Of a stretch of DNA of 64,000 nucleotides, positions 1 through 9,165 are shown piece by piece. Source of the DNA: Labilibaculum antarcticum (lineage in GTDB: Bacteria > Bacteroidota > Bacteroidia > Bacteroidales > Marinifilaceae); the NCBI RefSeq assembly GCF_002356295.1, contig NZ_AP018042.1:3566361-3630360 (forward strand), read 5' to 3'. Position numbers and translations under genes: made by a program. The stretch's first letter is position 1. Each line of letters begins with the position of its first letter. The notes beneath the pieces were generated by a model, which saw nothing but the letters and a program-made list of their open reading frames with translations, ran no database searches and had not been told where the DNA came from.

Positions 1-1317
1 ATGTGACATATTATTAATGAATTCAGTTTTTAGTTGGTCACTTTCTTCTGCTTTTTCTTTTGCCTTTTTAAGTTCTATTTCATTTTTTATTTGATCTGTA
101 ATGTCGCGGAATTCTACTACCCGAACATTTCTTCCTTGATAGGGGATTTGGCGGGCTTCCAATCGAATGGGATATTCTTCACCATTTTTACGTATTCCAA
201 TACTTTGATATGGCTTTTCGTATTCGTTTAAGATTTTTTGGAGAACAAGATCACGCTGATGCTCTGCGATTAGCAACAGCCCGTTCATTCCAATGAGTTC
301 TTCGGTAGAATATCCCGATATTTTTGCAAGACCTTGATTGCAATCTAAAATTATTCCTTTGTCGTGTATGGCAATTCCTCCAAAGGAAGCATCATGAAGA
401 GCTTTAAATCTTGATTCGCTTTTCTCTATTTTTTCTATTACATCTCGTAGTTCTTCATTTTGAGATTGATATTCTTCATTCAGAACCAGGTATTCTTCAT
501 TTTGTTCCTGAAGAAGAATCTCAGCGTCTTTCTTATCGGTAATATCTTCCACGCTCGACCAGATAAAATCCTGATTGTCTTTTTTGATTAGTTTCCCCTG
601 TAATCGAATAGGAATTAATTTTCCTGATTTGTGAATGTATTCTTTTTCGTAGGGTCCATAAGTTCCAATCTTATTTAGCGAATCCAATTGAAGTTCTTCT
701 TGTTTTGCATATTTTTTCGGAGTAATATCCCAATAGCTTAATTTCAAAGTTTCTTCGATAGTGTAACCTATGATATTTGCATAAGCTTGATTAACAACAA
801 CGAGTTCTCCTGTAAGTTTAGTCAGAGCTAAACCAATAGGAGATTCATTAAAAAGCATTTGGGTGTAATTGTCATTTTGTATTGCATTTTCATTTGCAAG
901 AAGCAGTTCGTTGTACTTTTCAGTTAATTCTTTCGATTGTTCTGCTATTAACTCTTCTTTTTTTTGCTTTGTACTTATTTCTGCAGTGAACCATTTTCTA
1001 ATTAGAAGGGTGAAAATAATAATAGCCGTTATGAGATTCAATATTTTTGGAATAAACACAATGTGAGCTTGTGATAAATAATTAAAAATCTCAATAGGAA
1101 GTAGTTTGGAAAGGGATGTAAACCAGGCGCCAAAGTAAACGCTTTCAAAAAGTGTTCGGAAAGCATCTATGGACAAAACAATAAGAAGTAATTTCAATAA
1201 TTTATCCGATTGATCGATCGTTTTTGTTTTCCTAATGTAAAAAAAAAGGATGTAAGACCATATTAGTATTAAAATCCAATAGGTAACTGGTGTAATTAAT
1301 TTGAAAAAATCGTCCAT
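1..1317 (-). CDS. PAS-domain sensor histidine kinase (3' end beyond window)
   Basis: Reading the minus strand from the ATG at 1317 gives about 439 uninterrupted residues that run off the left edge. The N-terminus has about three hydrophobic segments (residues ~10-28, 42-60, 88-106), followed by a coiled-coil-like stretch. Two PAS domains follow (~145-262 and ~300-410), each ending in a PAC-like motif (VEDITDKK and FRDITDQI), with a Gln/Glu-rich linker between them. The last visible residues, EFINNMSH, are the start of a HisKA H-box, so the protein is a membrane-bound sensor kinase that probably autophosphorylates on that His. The ATPase domain, and any receiver domain, lie outside the window. 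It is divergent from the sulfatase at 2004. Whether it senses anything related to the glycan locus is unknown. Confidence 0.88.
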   Translation of the reverse strand, partial: MDDFFKLITPVTYWILILIWSYILFFYIRKTKTIDQSDKLLKLLLIVLSIDAFRTLFESVYFGAWFTSLSKLLPIEIFNYLSQAHIVFIPKILNLITAIIIFTLLIRKWFTAEISTKQKKEELIAEQSKELTEKYNELLLANENAIQNDNYTQMLFNESPIGLALTKLTGELVVVNQAYANIIGYTIEETLKLSYWDITPKKYAKQEELQLDSLNKIGTYGPYEKEYIHKSGKLIPIRLQGKLIKKDNQDFIWSSVEDITDKKDAEILLQEQNEEYLVLNEEYQSQNEELRDVIEKIEKSESRFKALHDASFGGIAIHDKGIILDCNQGLAKISGYSTEELIGMNGLLLIAEHQRDLVLQKILNEYEKPYQSIGIRKNGEEYPIRLEARQIPYQGRNVRVVEFRDITDQIKNEIELKKAKEKAEESDQLKTEFINNMSH

Positions 1318-2003
1318 ACTATCTGTTTCTTGTTAAGAAAGGAGTTTGTATACTGTAAGATATTCATTTAAAATTGAGAAATGACAATAATTGTCAAAAA
1401 GCTTGTTCAACAGGAGTTAGTCGTAGTTTCTGATTTTAATTGGCCAATTTTTTTTGTGACTTAGTATGTGGTTGTTCGGCTGCAGATAATTGGGAACGTT
1501 TTGTTCATTAGGCATTGTCGAAATAGATGTTAATCTTACTAAATACCCTGTTGTAATTATCCTGTGAATTATTTAATTTTTAGCCTGTTTATTTTATAGT
1601 ACAGTTCTAAAACACGCATCGTTTATCGTAAATTAGATCATGTCTAAAAGCTAGACCGGCCTATTTCTTCAAGTCCAGTGCCATATATAATACTCCTCAT
1701 TCTTATGGAATAAAAGTCTTACATAATATAAGGAATAGAGGCAAGTTAAAATAAAGTTGTGGTGATGTTTTCTATATCGTCTTCCATATTTACCCCTTTT
1801 TAAGCAAGCTAAAAACATATACAAAAACTAGACAATCAGAATTGTTTCTGTGTTGTACATGCAGTAAATGGGTGTGTTCAGAAGAGAGGTGTCATATACA
1901 CCCCTTATCAGGAGTATTTTCAACATTACGAAACGAATAAAATTGGTTAAAATTACAAGTATTCATAAAAGAGAGAAGTCTTGACACTAAATTTTGACCG
2001 ATA
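1318..2003. other. Intergenic region between divergent kinase and sulfatase genes
   Basis: No credible ORF or RNA gene is visible in these 686 bases. Three signals stand out. A 7-1-7 inverted repeat (TGACAAT-A-ATTGTCA, 1382-1396) lies about 65 bases upstream of the kinase ATG. An ACCCCTTTTTAAGCA element sits at 1792-1806. An inverted repeat GGTGT-N5-ACACC (1888-1902) leads directly into a second ACCCCTT element at 1900-1906. The last three are in the upstream region of the first sulfatase gene and resemble elements upstream of 9166 and 61532, so they may be operators. Function is inferred from position only. Confidence 0.4.
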
Positions 2004-3830
2004 ATGAGAATAAATAGGCAAGTTATTCTAGCATTTTTTGTTTTGCTAATGATAGGTAAAGTGGTTTCTGCTCAGCAACCAAACGTTCTTTGGATTTTAA
2101 CTGATGATCATCGCTACGATGCGATAAGATCCTTTAACAAAATGCTTACGGGAAATGAAATGAGTGAGCTCGGTTATGTGGAATCTCCTAATGTAGATCG
2201 TTTAACCAAGATGGGAACCACATTCATCAACACGTATTGTCAGGCTCAGGGATGTGCACCTTCCCGTACATCAATGCATATGGGAAGATATCCATTTCGT
2301 TCCGGCGTATATGAGTTTGAATATTATAATAATAAAGCAGAGCATTGTAAACCAACATTACCAGAACAGATGGCCGGTTTGGGATATCAAACATTGCGTA
2401 TTGGTAAGTTGGGCGTACGGATTAAGACCATTGAGAATGGGAAAGTTAAACCTATAGATATTTACCAAAATAATATTGATTTTAAGACTTTAAGAAAAGA
2501 AGGTTTTACAGGTTGGGGAAAAGATAATTTCAGCGAATTCGATGGGAAAAAATTAGAGAAACCGATTAAAGGTTTAGAATTCTTTGTGACTCCTGAAGGT
2601 GAGTTCAAGTACACCTCCTTAGAGTTAGAAAGGCAAAGACCAGAATATGCAGGCATGACTGAAAAAATAATGAAAAAATACGACATGCTTCGCCATTACA
2701 ATAAGAAAAAAGGGAAACAGATCGATAATGGAATGATTCTTTCAGGAGTAAGCTCGCAACCTGCAGGAAAAACAAGAGATGGTTATTATTCGTCAATTTT
2801 TATTGATTATTTGAATAATGAAAAGCAAGAGTTTACAGTTGGCTCTCAAAAAATACATGGAATTGATCCTTCAAAACCGCAATTCTTTTATATCGGTTAT
2901 GATTTTCCACACACACCAGTATTGCCTCCTGCAGATTATCGGGCACGTTTCCAAAAACACAAATACAAAGTTCCGGCGTTCGATGAAAAAGAACTGAAAA
3001 CAATGCCAGCTCAACTAAGAAAGCAAGTATCGCATGGGTATTCTGATCATTTTACCGATGAGGAAAAACAAAAAATGATTCAGGATTATTATGCTTTTTG
3101 TGCTTATGGAGATAATTTAATTGGTCAATCTGCTGATGCTTTTATTGAATACAGCGAAAAAAATAATAAAAAATGGATGATTGTCTATGTGAATGGAGAT
3201 CATGGTTGGAAGTTGAATGATCACGGTTCAGTATCCAAATTTACACCTTGGGATATAGATGCTCACAATCCTATTGTTGTGGTTTCTTCTGATAAAAAAT
3301 CATACCCAGCAGGAAAAGTAGTTAGAGATTACACTGAATTCGTTGATATTGCCCCAACCATTCTTGCAGCAGGAGGAGCCAAGCTTACCAATAAAGAGTT
3401 CAACTATTTAGATGGTTTCGATATGGCAAAGATTGCTTCAGGAAAAGCGACTAAAAGAGACTATGTGGTTGGCGAAAGCCATGCGGTAACAGGGCCTCGT
3501 GCATTTATTCGCACCAAAGAGTATGTGTTTTCAATGCAGACACGTCCAAATAAAGTTCGAGGTAAGGATATGGATTGGGCTTGCAATGCCAGTTATGAGG
3601 ATTTAGATCCGGCATTGTATTACATGCCTTCGGATCCTCATGAGGTGAACAATCTTGCTTTTGATAAAAAATACGAAAAAATCGCTAAGGCTATGAAGAA
3701 GAAGCTTATAGGTATTGTACTTGGCGATAACCGTGTAGAAGTAAAATGGGGCAAAAAGGCCGATGGTACTGAAGTGTATCGCAGTAATTTTGCACCGGGC
3801 TCAAACGATCATAAGTTAGATTTAAAATAA
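2004..3830 (+). CDS. S1-type sulfatase, long form
   Basis: A 608-residue formylglycine-dependent sulfatase of the alkaline-phosphatase fold, expected to remove sulfate esters from carbohydrate. It has a signal peptide (residues 1-23, ending VSAQ), the N-terminal metal site motif ILTDDHR, and the maturation motif CAPSR with the Cys at about residue 84. A later NGDHGW provides further metal ligands. It is longer than a typical S1 enzyme of about 500 residues, with insertions after residue 120. Its best relative in the window is the sulfatase at 50233, which shares length and the GYVESPN segment before the active site. It is the first gene of a co-oriented run to 20698. Carrageenan sulfate as substrate is inferred from context; the S1 subfamily cannot be assigned by eye. 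Confidence 0.9.
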   Translation: MRINRQVILAFFVLLMIGKVVSAQQPNVLWILTDDHRYDAIRSFNKMLTGNEMSELGYVESPNVDRLTKMGTTFINTYCQAQGCAPSRTSMHMGRYPFRSGVYEFEYYNNKAEHCKPTLPEQMAGLGYQTLRIGKLGVRIKTIENGKVKPIDIYQNNIDFKTLRKEGFTGWGKDNFSEFDGKKLEKPIKGLEFFVTPEGEFKYTSLELERQRPEYAGMTEKIMKKYDMLRHYNKKKGKQIDNGMILSGVSSQPAGKTRDGYYSSIFIDYLNNEKQEFTVGSQKIHGIDPSKPQFFYIGYDFPHTPVLPPADYRARFQKHKYKVPAFDEKELKTMPAQLRKQVSHGYSDHFTDEEKQKMIQDYYAFCAYGDNLIGQSADAFIEYSEKNNKKWMIVYVNGDHGWKLNDHGSVSKFTPWDIDAHNPIVVVSSDKKSYPAGKVVRDYTEFVDIAPTILAAGGAKLTNKEFNYLDGFDMAKIASGKATKRDYVVGESHAVTGPRAFIRTKEYVFSMQTRPNKVRGKDMDWACNASYEDLDPALYYMPSDPHEVNNLAFDKKYEKIAKAMKKKLIGIVLGDNRVEVKWGKKADGTEVYRSNFAPGSNDHKLDLK

Positions 3831-3885
3831 TTAGCCTGACTTCATCGAGATTGGTGTGGAAATCAAAATATATAGAAATAAAATA

Positions 3886-6405
3886 ATGAAGAGTACATTT
3901 TTTTTAACAAGCATTTTGTTGCTGCTTTTTGCTTCTCAAAATTTGAGAGCGCAAGAACGAGAAACCGATTTCAATTTCGACTGGAAATTTACTTTGCTTG
4001 AGGATACAAAAATACCTGAGCAAATTCCAATGACAGATAACACTTGGCGTGATGTTAGATTACCACACGACTGGAGTGTAGAATTTTCATTTGATGAAAA
4101 AATGGAAGGTTGTACTGGTTATTTAGCCGGTGGAGTTGGTGTTTATCAAAAGCATTTTAAAACGCCTTCTGATAAAAATCAGAAAAGTACTTTCATTTTA
4201 TTCGATGGAGTTTATAATAATGCAACTTTCTGGTTAAATGGAGAACGTTTGGGAGAGAATCCTTACGGTTATTCTCCTGTTTACTTTGATTTGACATCAT
4301 TTTTAAAAGAAAATGGAGAAGAGAATGTTCTAACTGTTCATGTGGATCATTCTCGTTATGCGGATAGCCGTTGGTACACAGGAAGTGGTATCTATCGAAA
4401 TGTGAAGTTGATAACTGTAGATAAATTGCATATTCCTATATGGGGAACTTTTGTTACAACACCACAGGTTACTGCGGATGAGGCGACAGTACAAGTGGAA
4501 ACCAAAGTGGTAAACTCTCGAAAAGGAAATAGTAAATTCACTCTTTCAACTGACATTTTCGATGCAGAAGGAAAAGTTGTCGCTTCTGATATAAAGGAAT
4601 TGAAGTTGTCGGCTGGTAAAGAAACCAAAATTTCACAGGCGATTTCTGTAATTCAGCCAAATTTATGGGATACAGAGACACCAAATATGTACAAAGCTGT
4701 GTCAAAGCTAATGGTGAACAACAAAGTAGTTGATAAATACACCACACCATTCGGGATTCGTAGTCTGCGATTTGATAAGGATCAGGGATTCTTTTTAAAT
4801 GGAAAATCAACTTATGTGAAAGGGGTTTGCCTACACCACGATGGTGGTTTAGTAGGAGCAGCTGTACCAAAGGGTGTTTGGAAACGTCGTCTTGAAAAGT
4901 TGAAAGAAGCAGGTTGTAATGCCATCCGTACCTCGCACAATCCGTTCTCTGAGGAATTTCTTGATATATGCGATGAATTGGGATTTTTAGTTCAGAACGA
5001 AATCTTCGACGAGATGGATAATCCTAAGGATAAGCAGCACAATCTGAATGAACAAAGTGTGCAATACATCACACGGGGTTATACCGAACATTTTCAGAAA
5101 TGGGGAGAAAGTGATTTGAAAAGAACCATTTTACGAGATCGAAATCACCCTTCAGTTTTTCAGTGGAGTATTGGAAATGAAATCGAATGGACATACCCAG
5201 GATACAAGCACGTGAGTGGTTTGTGGGATCCAGAAGTGAAAGGTGGATATTGGAATAAAATACCAGATTTAACAGCCGACGAAATGAAGGCTCGTTATAA
5301 TGCATTGCCAGATCGAAAATATAAATTGGCCGAAACAGCTCAACGATTGGCTAAATGGGTAAAAGAAGTAGATACAACTCGTGCCGTTACAGCAAATCTG
5401 ATTATTCCGGTGGCCAGTTGTGCTTCAGGTTATGCGGGTGCTTTAGATGTAGTTGGTTTTAGTTATCAGATTGCTCAGTACGATTGGTGCAAGAAGAACT
5501 ACCCGGATATGATGTTTACAGGGAACGAGAATTCTGGTTTGTTAAGCGAGTGGCTTTCTATTATCGAGAATCCTATGGTGTTTAGCATGTATATGTGGAC
5601 CGGTATCGACTATTTGGGTGAATCACAAGATAAATGGCCGCAGAAAGGTTGGGATGGCGACATGCTCGACTTTGCTGGCTTTGAAAAGCAGGGATGGAAT
5701 TACTTTAAGAGTATTTGGGTGAATAAACCTCAGATCTCATTGGGAACATTACCTGTAGTCGATTCGGAATTCACAGTTGACGAATTGAGTGGAAAACCAG
5801 TTCCGAAATCTAATAAATCACTGCAATGGCGCAACAGCGAATCGAATATGCATTGGAACTATTCCGATGGTGAAATGGTTTTGGTGGAAGTTTGTTCAAA
5901 TCTTCCTGTTGTTGAACTTTTCTTAAATGGAGTGTCTTTGGGTTGCAGAAGCTTGTCCGAATGCCCCGATCGTATTCTTCGTTGGGCTGTTCCCTATCAA
6001 GCAGGAACACTTACTGCAAAGGCAGGATTTGATGGCGCAAGAATCAAGGCAGAATTAAAATCAGCTTCAGCTCCTGTTGGTATTCGTTTAACAACGGATA
6101 AAACAACACTTTCGGCAGATGGCTATGATGTTGCTCATGTAATTGCTCAGCTAGTTGATAAAGATGGAAATGAAGTGAAGATATCTAATGAGAAGTTGAC
6201 TTTTAGCTTGGATGGAGATGCCACAATTCTAGGTGTAGACAATGGATCAAACAAAAGTATTCAGGATTATCAGTCTAATGAATTGCTTACATCTCAAGGA
6301 CGTGGTATGCTTTTAATACAATCATTAAAACAAAAAGGTAGTATTGTTATTAATGCTTCCGCAGATGGTTTAAAAAGCAATCGAATACAGATTGAAATAA
6401 AATAA
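3886..6405 (+). CDS. GH2 beta-galactosidase-like enzyme
   Basis: A family GH2 exo-glycosidase of about 839 residues. I chose the ATG at 3886 because it starts directly at a good signal peptide (MKSTFFL...LRAQ); an in-frame GTG at 3856 would add a non-hydrophobic leader. The order is the usual one: sugar-binding domain (LPHDW near residue 60), immunoglobulin-like domain, TIM barrel with RTSHNP, and acid/base Glu in IGNE at about residue 432. The nucleophile is probably the Glu of GNENSG near residue 548. C-terminal beta-sandwich domains include an Ig-like segment near the end. In galactan loci GH2 enzymes remove terminal beta-galactose from desulfated oligosaccharides. That role is inferred. 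A paralogue is encoded at 59061. Confidence 0.88.
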   Translation: MKSTFFLTSILLLLFASQNLRAQERETDFNFDWKFTLLEDTKIPEQIPMTDNTWRDVRLPHDWSVEFSFDEKMEGCTGYLAGGVGVYQKHFKTPSDKNQKSTFILFDGVYNNATFWLNGERLGENPYGYSPVYFDLTSFLKENGEENVLTVHVDHSRYADSRWYTGSGIYRNVKLITVDKLHIPIWGTFVTTPQVTADEATVQVETKVVNSRKGNSKFTLSTDIFDAEGKVVASDIKELKLSAGKETKISQAISVIQPNLWDTETPNMYKAVSKLMVNNKVVDKYTTPFGIRSLRFDKDQGFFLNGKSTYVKGVCLHHDGGLVGAAVPKGVWKRRLEKLKEAGCNAIRTSHNPFSEEFLDICDELGFLVQNEIFDEMDNPKDKQHNLNEQSVQYITRGYTEHFQKWGESDLKRTILRDRNHPSVFQWSIGNEIEWTYPGYKHVSGLWDPEVKGGYWNKIPDLTADEMKARYNALPDRKYKLAETAQRLAKWVKEVDTTRAVTANLIIPVASCASGYAGALDVVGFSYQIAQYDWCKKNYPDMMFTGNENSGLLSEWLSIIENPMVFSMYMWTGIDYLGESQDKWPQKGWDGDMLDFAGFEKQGWNYFKSIWVNKPQISLGTLPVVDSEFTVDELSGKPVPKSNKSLQWRNSESNMHWNYSDGEMVLVEVCSNLPVVELFLNGVSLGCRSLSECPDRILRWAVPYQAGTLTAKAGFDGARIKAELKSASAPVGIRLTTDKTTLSADGYDVAHVIAQLVDKDGNEVKISNEKLTFSLDGDATILGVDNGSNKSIQDYQSNELLTSQGRGMLLIQSLKQKGSIVINASADGLKSNRIQIEIK

Positions 6406-6453
6406 TTTGGAACTCAGAAATGTAAATTACAAACATTAATTTTTATAGCTATC

Positions 6454-7491
6454 ATGAAAAATTTAATAACGATATGTTTGATATTCTTGACTTACAATTA
6501 TTGTGTAGCCCAGAGAGTTGAAGAACCGAAAGATTCCTGGATTACCAAAAGTCTTGCAGATAAAGGCAAATTTATCTTGCAAACTAAAGATAGCGTTGTT
6601 TGGGGATGTGCTCCAATTTATGATGAGAAGGGAAAAGTTCATGTTTACTATTCAACTTGGGCGAAAAGTGGTCATTGGCTTACAAACAGTAAAATAGCAC
6701 ATGCTGTTGCTGATCATCCTGAAGGGCCATATAAAAAACTAGGCATAATTTTAGAAGGTCGCAAAGGATACTGGGATGCAAATACCATTCATAATCCAAA
6801 TATCCAGAGAGTTGATGGGAAATATGTAATGCTTTACATTGGAAATGATACGCTAAAGCAAGATGACTGGAGAACGAGGGCAAAATCAGCAAATACGCAA
6901 CGGGTAGGAATGGCCATAGCCGATTCTCCAAATGGTCCTTGGAAACGATTTGACAAACCGATTATTGAAGTTTCAAAAGACAGCATGGCTTGGGATGGAT
7001 ATTGTACCGTAAATCCATCTTTTATGAAACATCCTAATGGAGAATATTGGATTTATTATCGTTCTTGGGATAGACGCAATGACGATAGACGAAAAACGGG
7101 TGTCGCTATGGCAAAAAAACTAGAAGGACCTTATGTGAAATATGAGGGGAATCCAATAATAGACTTTCCAGAACGCGGCGGACAGACCGAAGATCCATAC
7201 TTTTTTCACTACAAAAATAAGTTTCATTGTCTGATTAGAGATATGGGCCATTTCGATTGGTACAGCGGATTGTATCTGGAATCGGAAGATGGTTTGCATT
7301 GGGGCGAATATCAGCGTAGTCATCATAAAGGTTCACATTATTTTCCAGTTTCAGAAAAAGCCAGGTACGAAAGGGTACAAGTTCTTTGGAAGGATGGACA
7401 GCCAGAATATTTATTCAATGCAATTTTTAGAGAAGATGGATGTCATTCAGGAGCGGTGCTTCAAATCGATCAATCAAAATTAAAAGAATAG
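6454..7491 (+). CDS. GH43-like five-bladed beta-propeller glycosidase (candidate)
   Basis: A 345-residue secreted protein with a signal peptide ending near residue 19. Propeller-type repeats of the GH43/GH117 superfamily run through the whole mature chain: WGCAPIYD, HNPNIQ, CTVNPSF and TEDPYFF, with phrases such as PEGPYKK and LEGPYVKY that typify blade edges. Acidic residues in the third and fourth motifs are candidates for catalysis. It is 48 bases after the GH2 gene and 16 before the next propeller gene, so probably co-transcribed. I cannot place it firmly in a CAZy family. Since no GH127/GH129-type anhydrogalactosidase is seen in the window, removal of 3,6-anhydro-D-galactose is a reasonable but untested idea. 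Confidence 0.65.
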   Translation: MKNLITICLIFLTYNYCVAQRVEEPKDSWITKSLADKGKFILQTKDSVVWGCAPIYDEKGKVHVYYSTWAKSGHWLTNSKIAHAVADHPEGPYKKLGIILEGRKGYWDANTIHNPNIQRVDGKYVMLYIGNDTLKQDDWRTRAKSANTQRVGMAIADSPNGPWKRFDKPIIEVSKDSMAWDGYCTVNPSFMKHPNGEYWIYYRSWDRRNDDRRKTGVAMAKKLEGPYVKYEGNPIIDFPERGGQTEDPYFFHYKNKFHCLIRDMGHFDWYSGLYLESEDGLHWGEYQRSHHKGSHYFPVSEKARYERVQVLWKDGQPEYLFNAIFREDGCHSGAVLQIDQSKLKE

Positions 7492-7507
7492 GCTAATCAA
7501 ACTCTAT

Positions 7508-8896
7508 ATGAACATACACATTAAAAATATAAGAATACTTGCAGCTTTTTTAATGCTGATAATCAGCAGTTGTACCTCAACAAAGAGAAAGGGAGAAACG
7601 AATGCACCTATTATTAATCCCGATGCAATAAGTGTAGATGTCATCGTTCCAGAACATGGAATGGCCGATCCACATGCTTGGGTTCAAAACGATACGGTTT
7701 TCGTTATTTGTGGTCATGACGAGTCTTGGGAAGGAAAAGGTTCTTTTCGTATGGATCGTTGGGAAGTTTGGTCCTCTACCGATTTAAAGAATTGGGAGCA
7801 CCACAGAGATATTCTTCCATCTCAAACCTATATTGGCGATCATCCCAATTGTTGGGCTGGTGATATCTGCGAAAGAAATGGGAAGTATTATTGGTTCTTT
7901 TCAAACCGAAATATCAATACAGGTGTTGTCGTAGCTGATAAAATTACAGGAGAATACAAAGATTTACTCGGAAAGCCTTTGTTGCCAAAAGGGATTGTTC
8001 CAGTACATCCTTACGATCCTGAGATTTATATTGAAAATGGAGAATATACGATTTGCTTTGGAGTGAATACTTATTACATGGCTACTTTGGCTGAAGATAT
8101 GAAATCCTTAGTGACAGAGCCTAAAGCAATTTTAGTTAAAGATGAGAATGGCGAAGAGGTAAGCACAGACGATAAACCAACTTTGTTCAAGCGCAATGAT
8201 TGGTATTATTTGGTATTTGGCAGTCGTTATGCAATGTCGAAGAATTTATATGGACCATACGATTTTAAAGGTGCTTTTTTATCTGGTGGACATACCAGCT
8301 TTTTCGATTGGCACGGGCAAAAATATGTACTTCAGGAAAATCATGACATTAGTGCATTCTACCGTGGGGCAAGTTTAAAACCAGTATTCTTTAATCAAGA
8401 CGAAAGCATTTACATTCCTAAGTATGATAGGATGTATCCTGCACCAGGAAGGCCATTTGAATTTAAGAATAGCACCATGGGATGGAAAGCTGTGAATGGC
8501 ACAAATCTAGTCTTTAAAGAAGGTATTCTTAGCGGAAATATCAAGCAAAAGAATGCGGTAATTCAAAGTGCACCTTGGTTATATACCGACACTCGAATCT
8601 GTTCTAAAGTAAGTTTTAAGATAAAGAACAATAGTGATGCGAAGGAATTAAAGTTTGCTATTTATACTCGAAACCAAGGTCATGAATTTTGGACTAAAGG
8701 CACCGAACCAATTGGCTGGAATAAGCAGCAATGGCTTACAATTCCAATTAGTTCTAACGATTCGGATTTTGTCACTTACTCAATCGATTTGTCTCAATTT
8801 AAAGAAGTAAATGAACGATTGATGCAAATTGCTTTGCAACCAGCAGCCGATACAAATTCAGGCTCTTGGGAAATTGATGAAATCATGATAAAATAG
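7508..8896 (+). CDS. GH43-family-like lipoprotein
   Basis: A 462-residue lipoprotein: the N-terminus ends in a lipobox (IISSC, Cys near residue 22), so the protein is likely anchored to a membrane and possibly surface-exposed. The N-terminal two thirds form a GH43-like propeller: HGMADPHAW (first Asp, candidate base), WAGDICERNGKYYWFFS, and PYDPEIYI (second Asp). A Glu in LQENHD near residue 280 is a candidate acid. The last ~130 residues, from about GWKAVNG, look like a beta-sandwich carbohydrate-binding or accessory module. It follows the previous propeller gene by 16 bases. Substrate is unknown; a role on anhydrogalactose or galactose side residues is inferred from context. Confidence 0.7.
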   Translation: MNIHIKNIRILAAFLMLIISSCTSTKRKGETNAPIINPDAISVDVIVPEHGMADPHAWVQNDTVFVICGHDESWEGKGSFRMDRWEVWSSTDLKNWEHHRDILPSQTYIGDHPNCWAGDICERNGKYYWFFSNRNINTGVVVADKITGEYKDLLGKPLLPKGIVPVHPYDPEIYIENGEYTICFGVNTYYMATLAEDMKSLVTEPKAILVKDENGEEVSTDDKPTLFKRNDWYYLVFGSRYAMSKNLYGPYDFKGAFLSGGHTSFFDWHGQKYVLQENHDISAFYRGASLKPVFFNQDESIYIPKYDRMYPAPGRPFEFKNSTMGWKAVNGTNLVFKEGILSGNIKQKNAVIQSAPWLYTDTRICSKVSFKIKNNSDAKELKFAIYTRNQGHEFWTKGTEPIGWNKQQWLTIPISSNDSDFVTYSIDLSQFKEVNERLMQIALQPAADTNSGSWEIDEIMIK

Positions 8897-9165
8897 AATT
8901 CAAAAACTGTTGGCCTTTCTTAACTTTTCATGAATGAAAAAGCAGACTTATTTGTTAAGTTATAGAATACCCCCCTTTAAGCAATTCATTTATACCGAAA
9001 GTCTTTATTTCAGGTAAAATGTATAGTCGTGTTGAGGTTTTGTTCAGTTTTTGAATAGTATTAATGGAGATATTTCAAGATCATTAAACTTAACTTTAAC
9101 TGATTCTTATTGCTACATAAGTTGAATGGGAGAATGATATAATTGAAAATTAGAACTACATATTC

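Noticed and set aside
4538-4870. 110-residue antisense ORF inside the first GH2 gene
   Set aside because: Shadow of a strong coding frame with signal peptide and GH2 motifs on the other strand.
6454-7491. Firm GH117 assignment
   Set aside because: Propeller motifs fit the superfamily, but I do not see the GH117 N-terminal helix-turn-helix extension and cannot align by eye.
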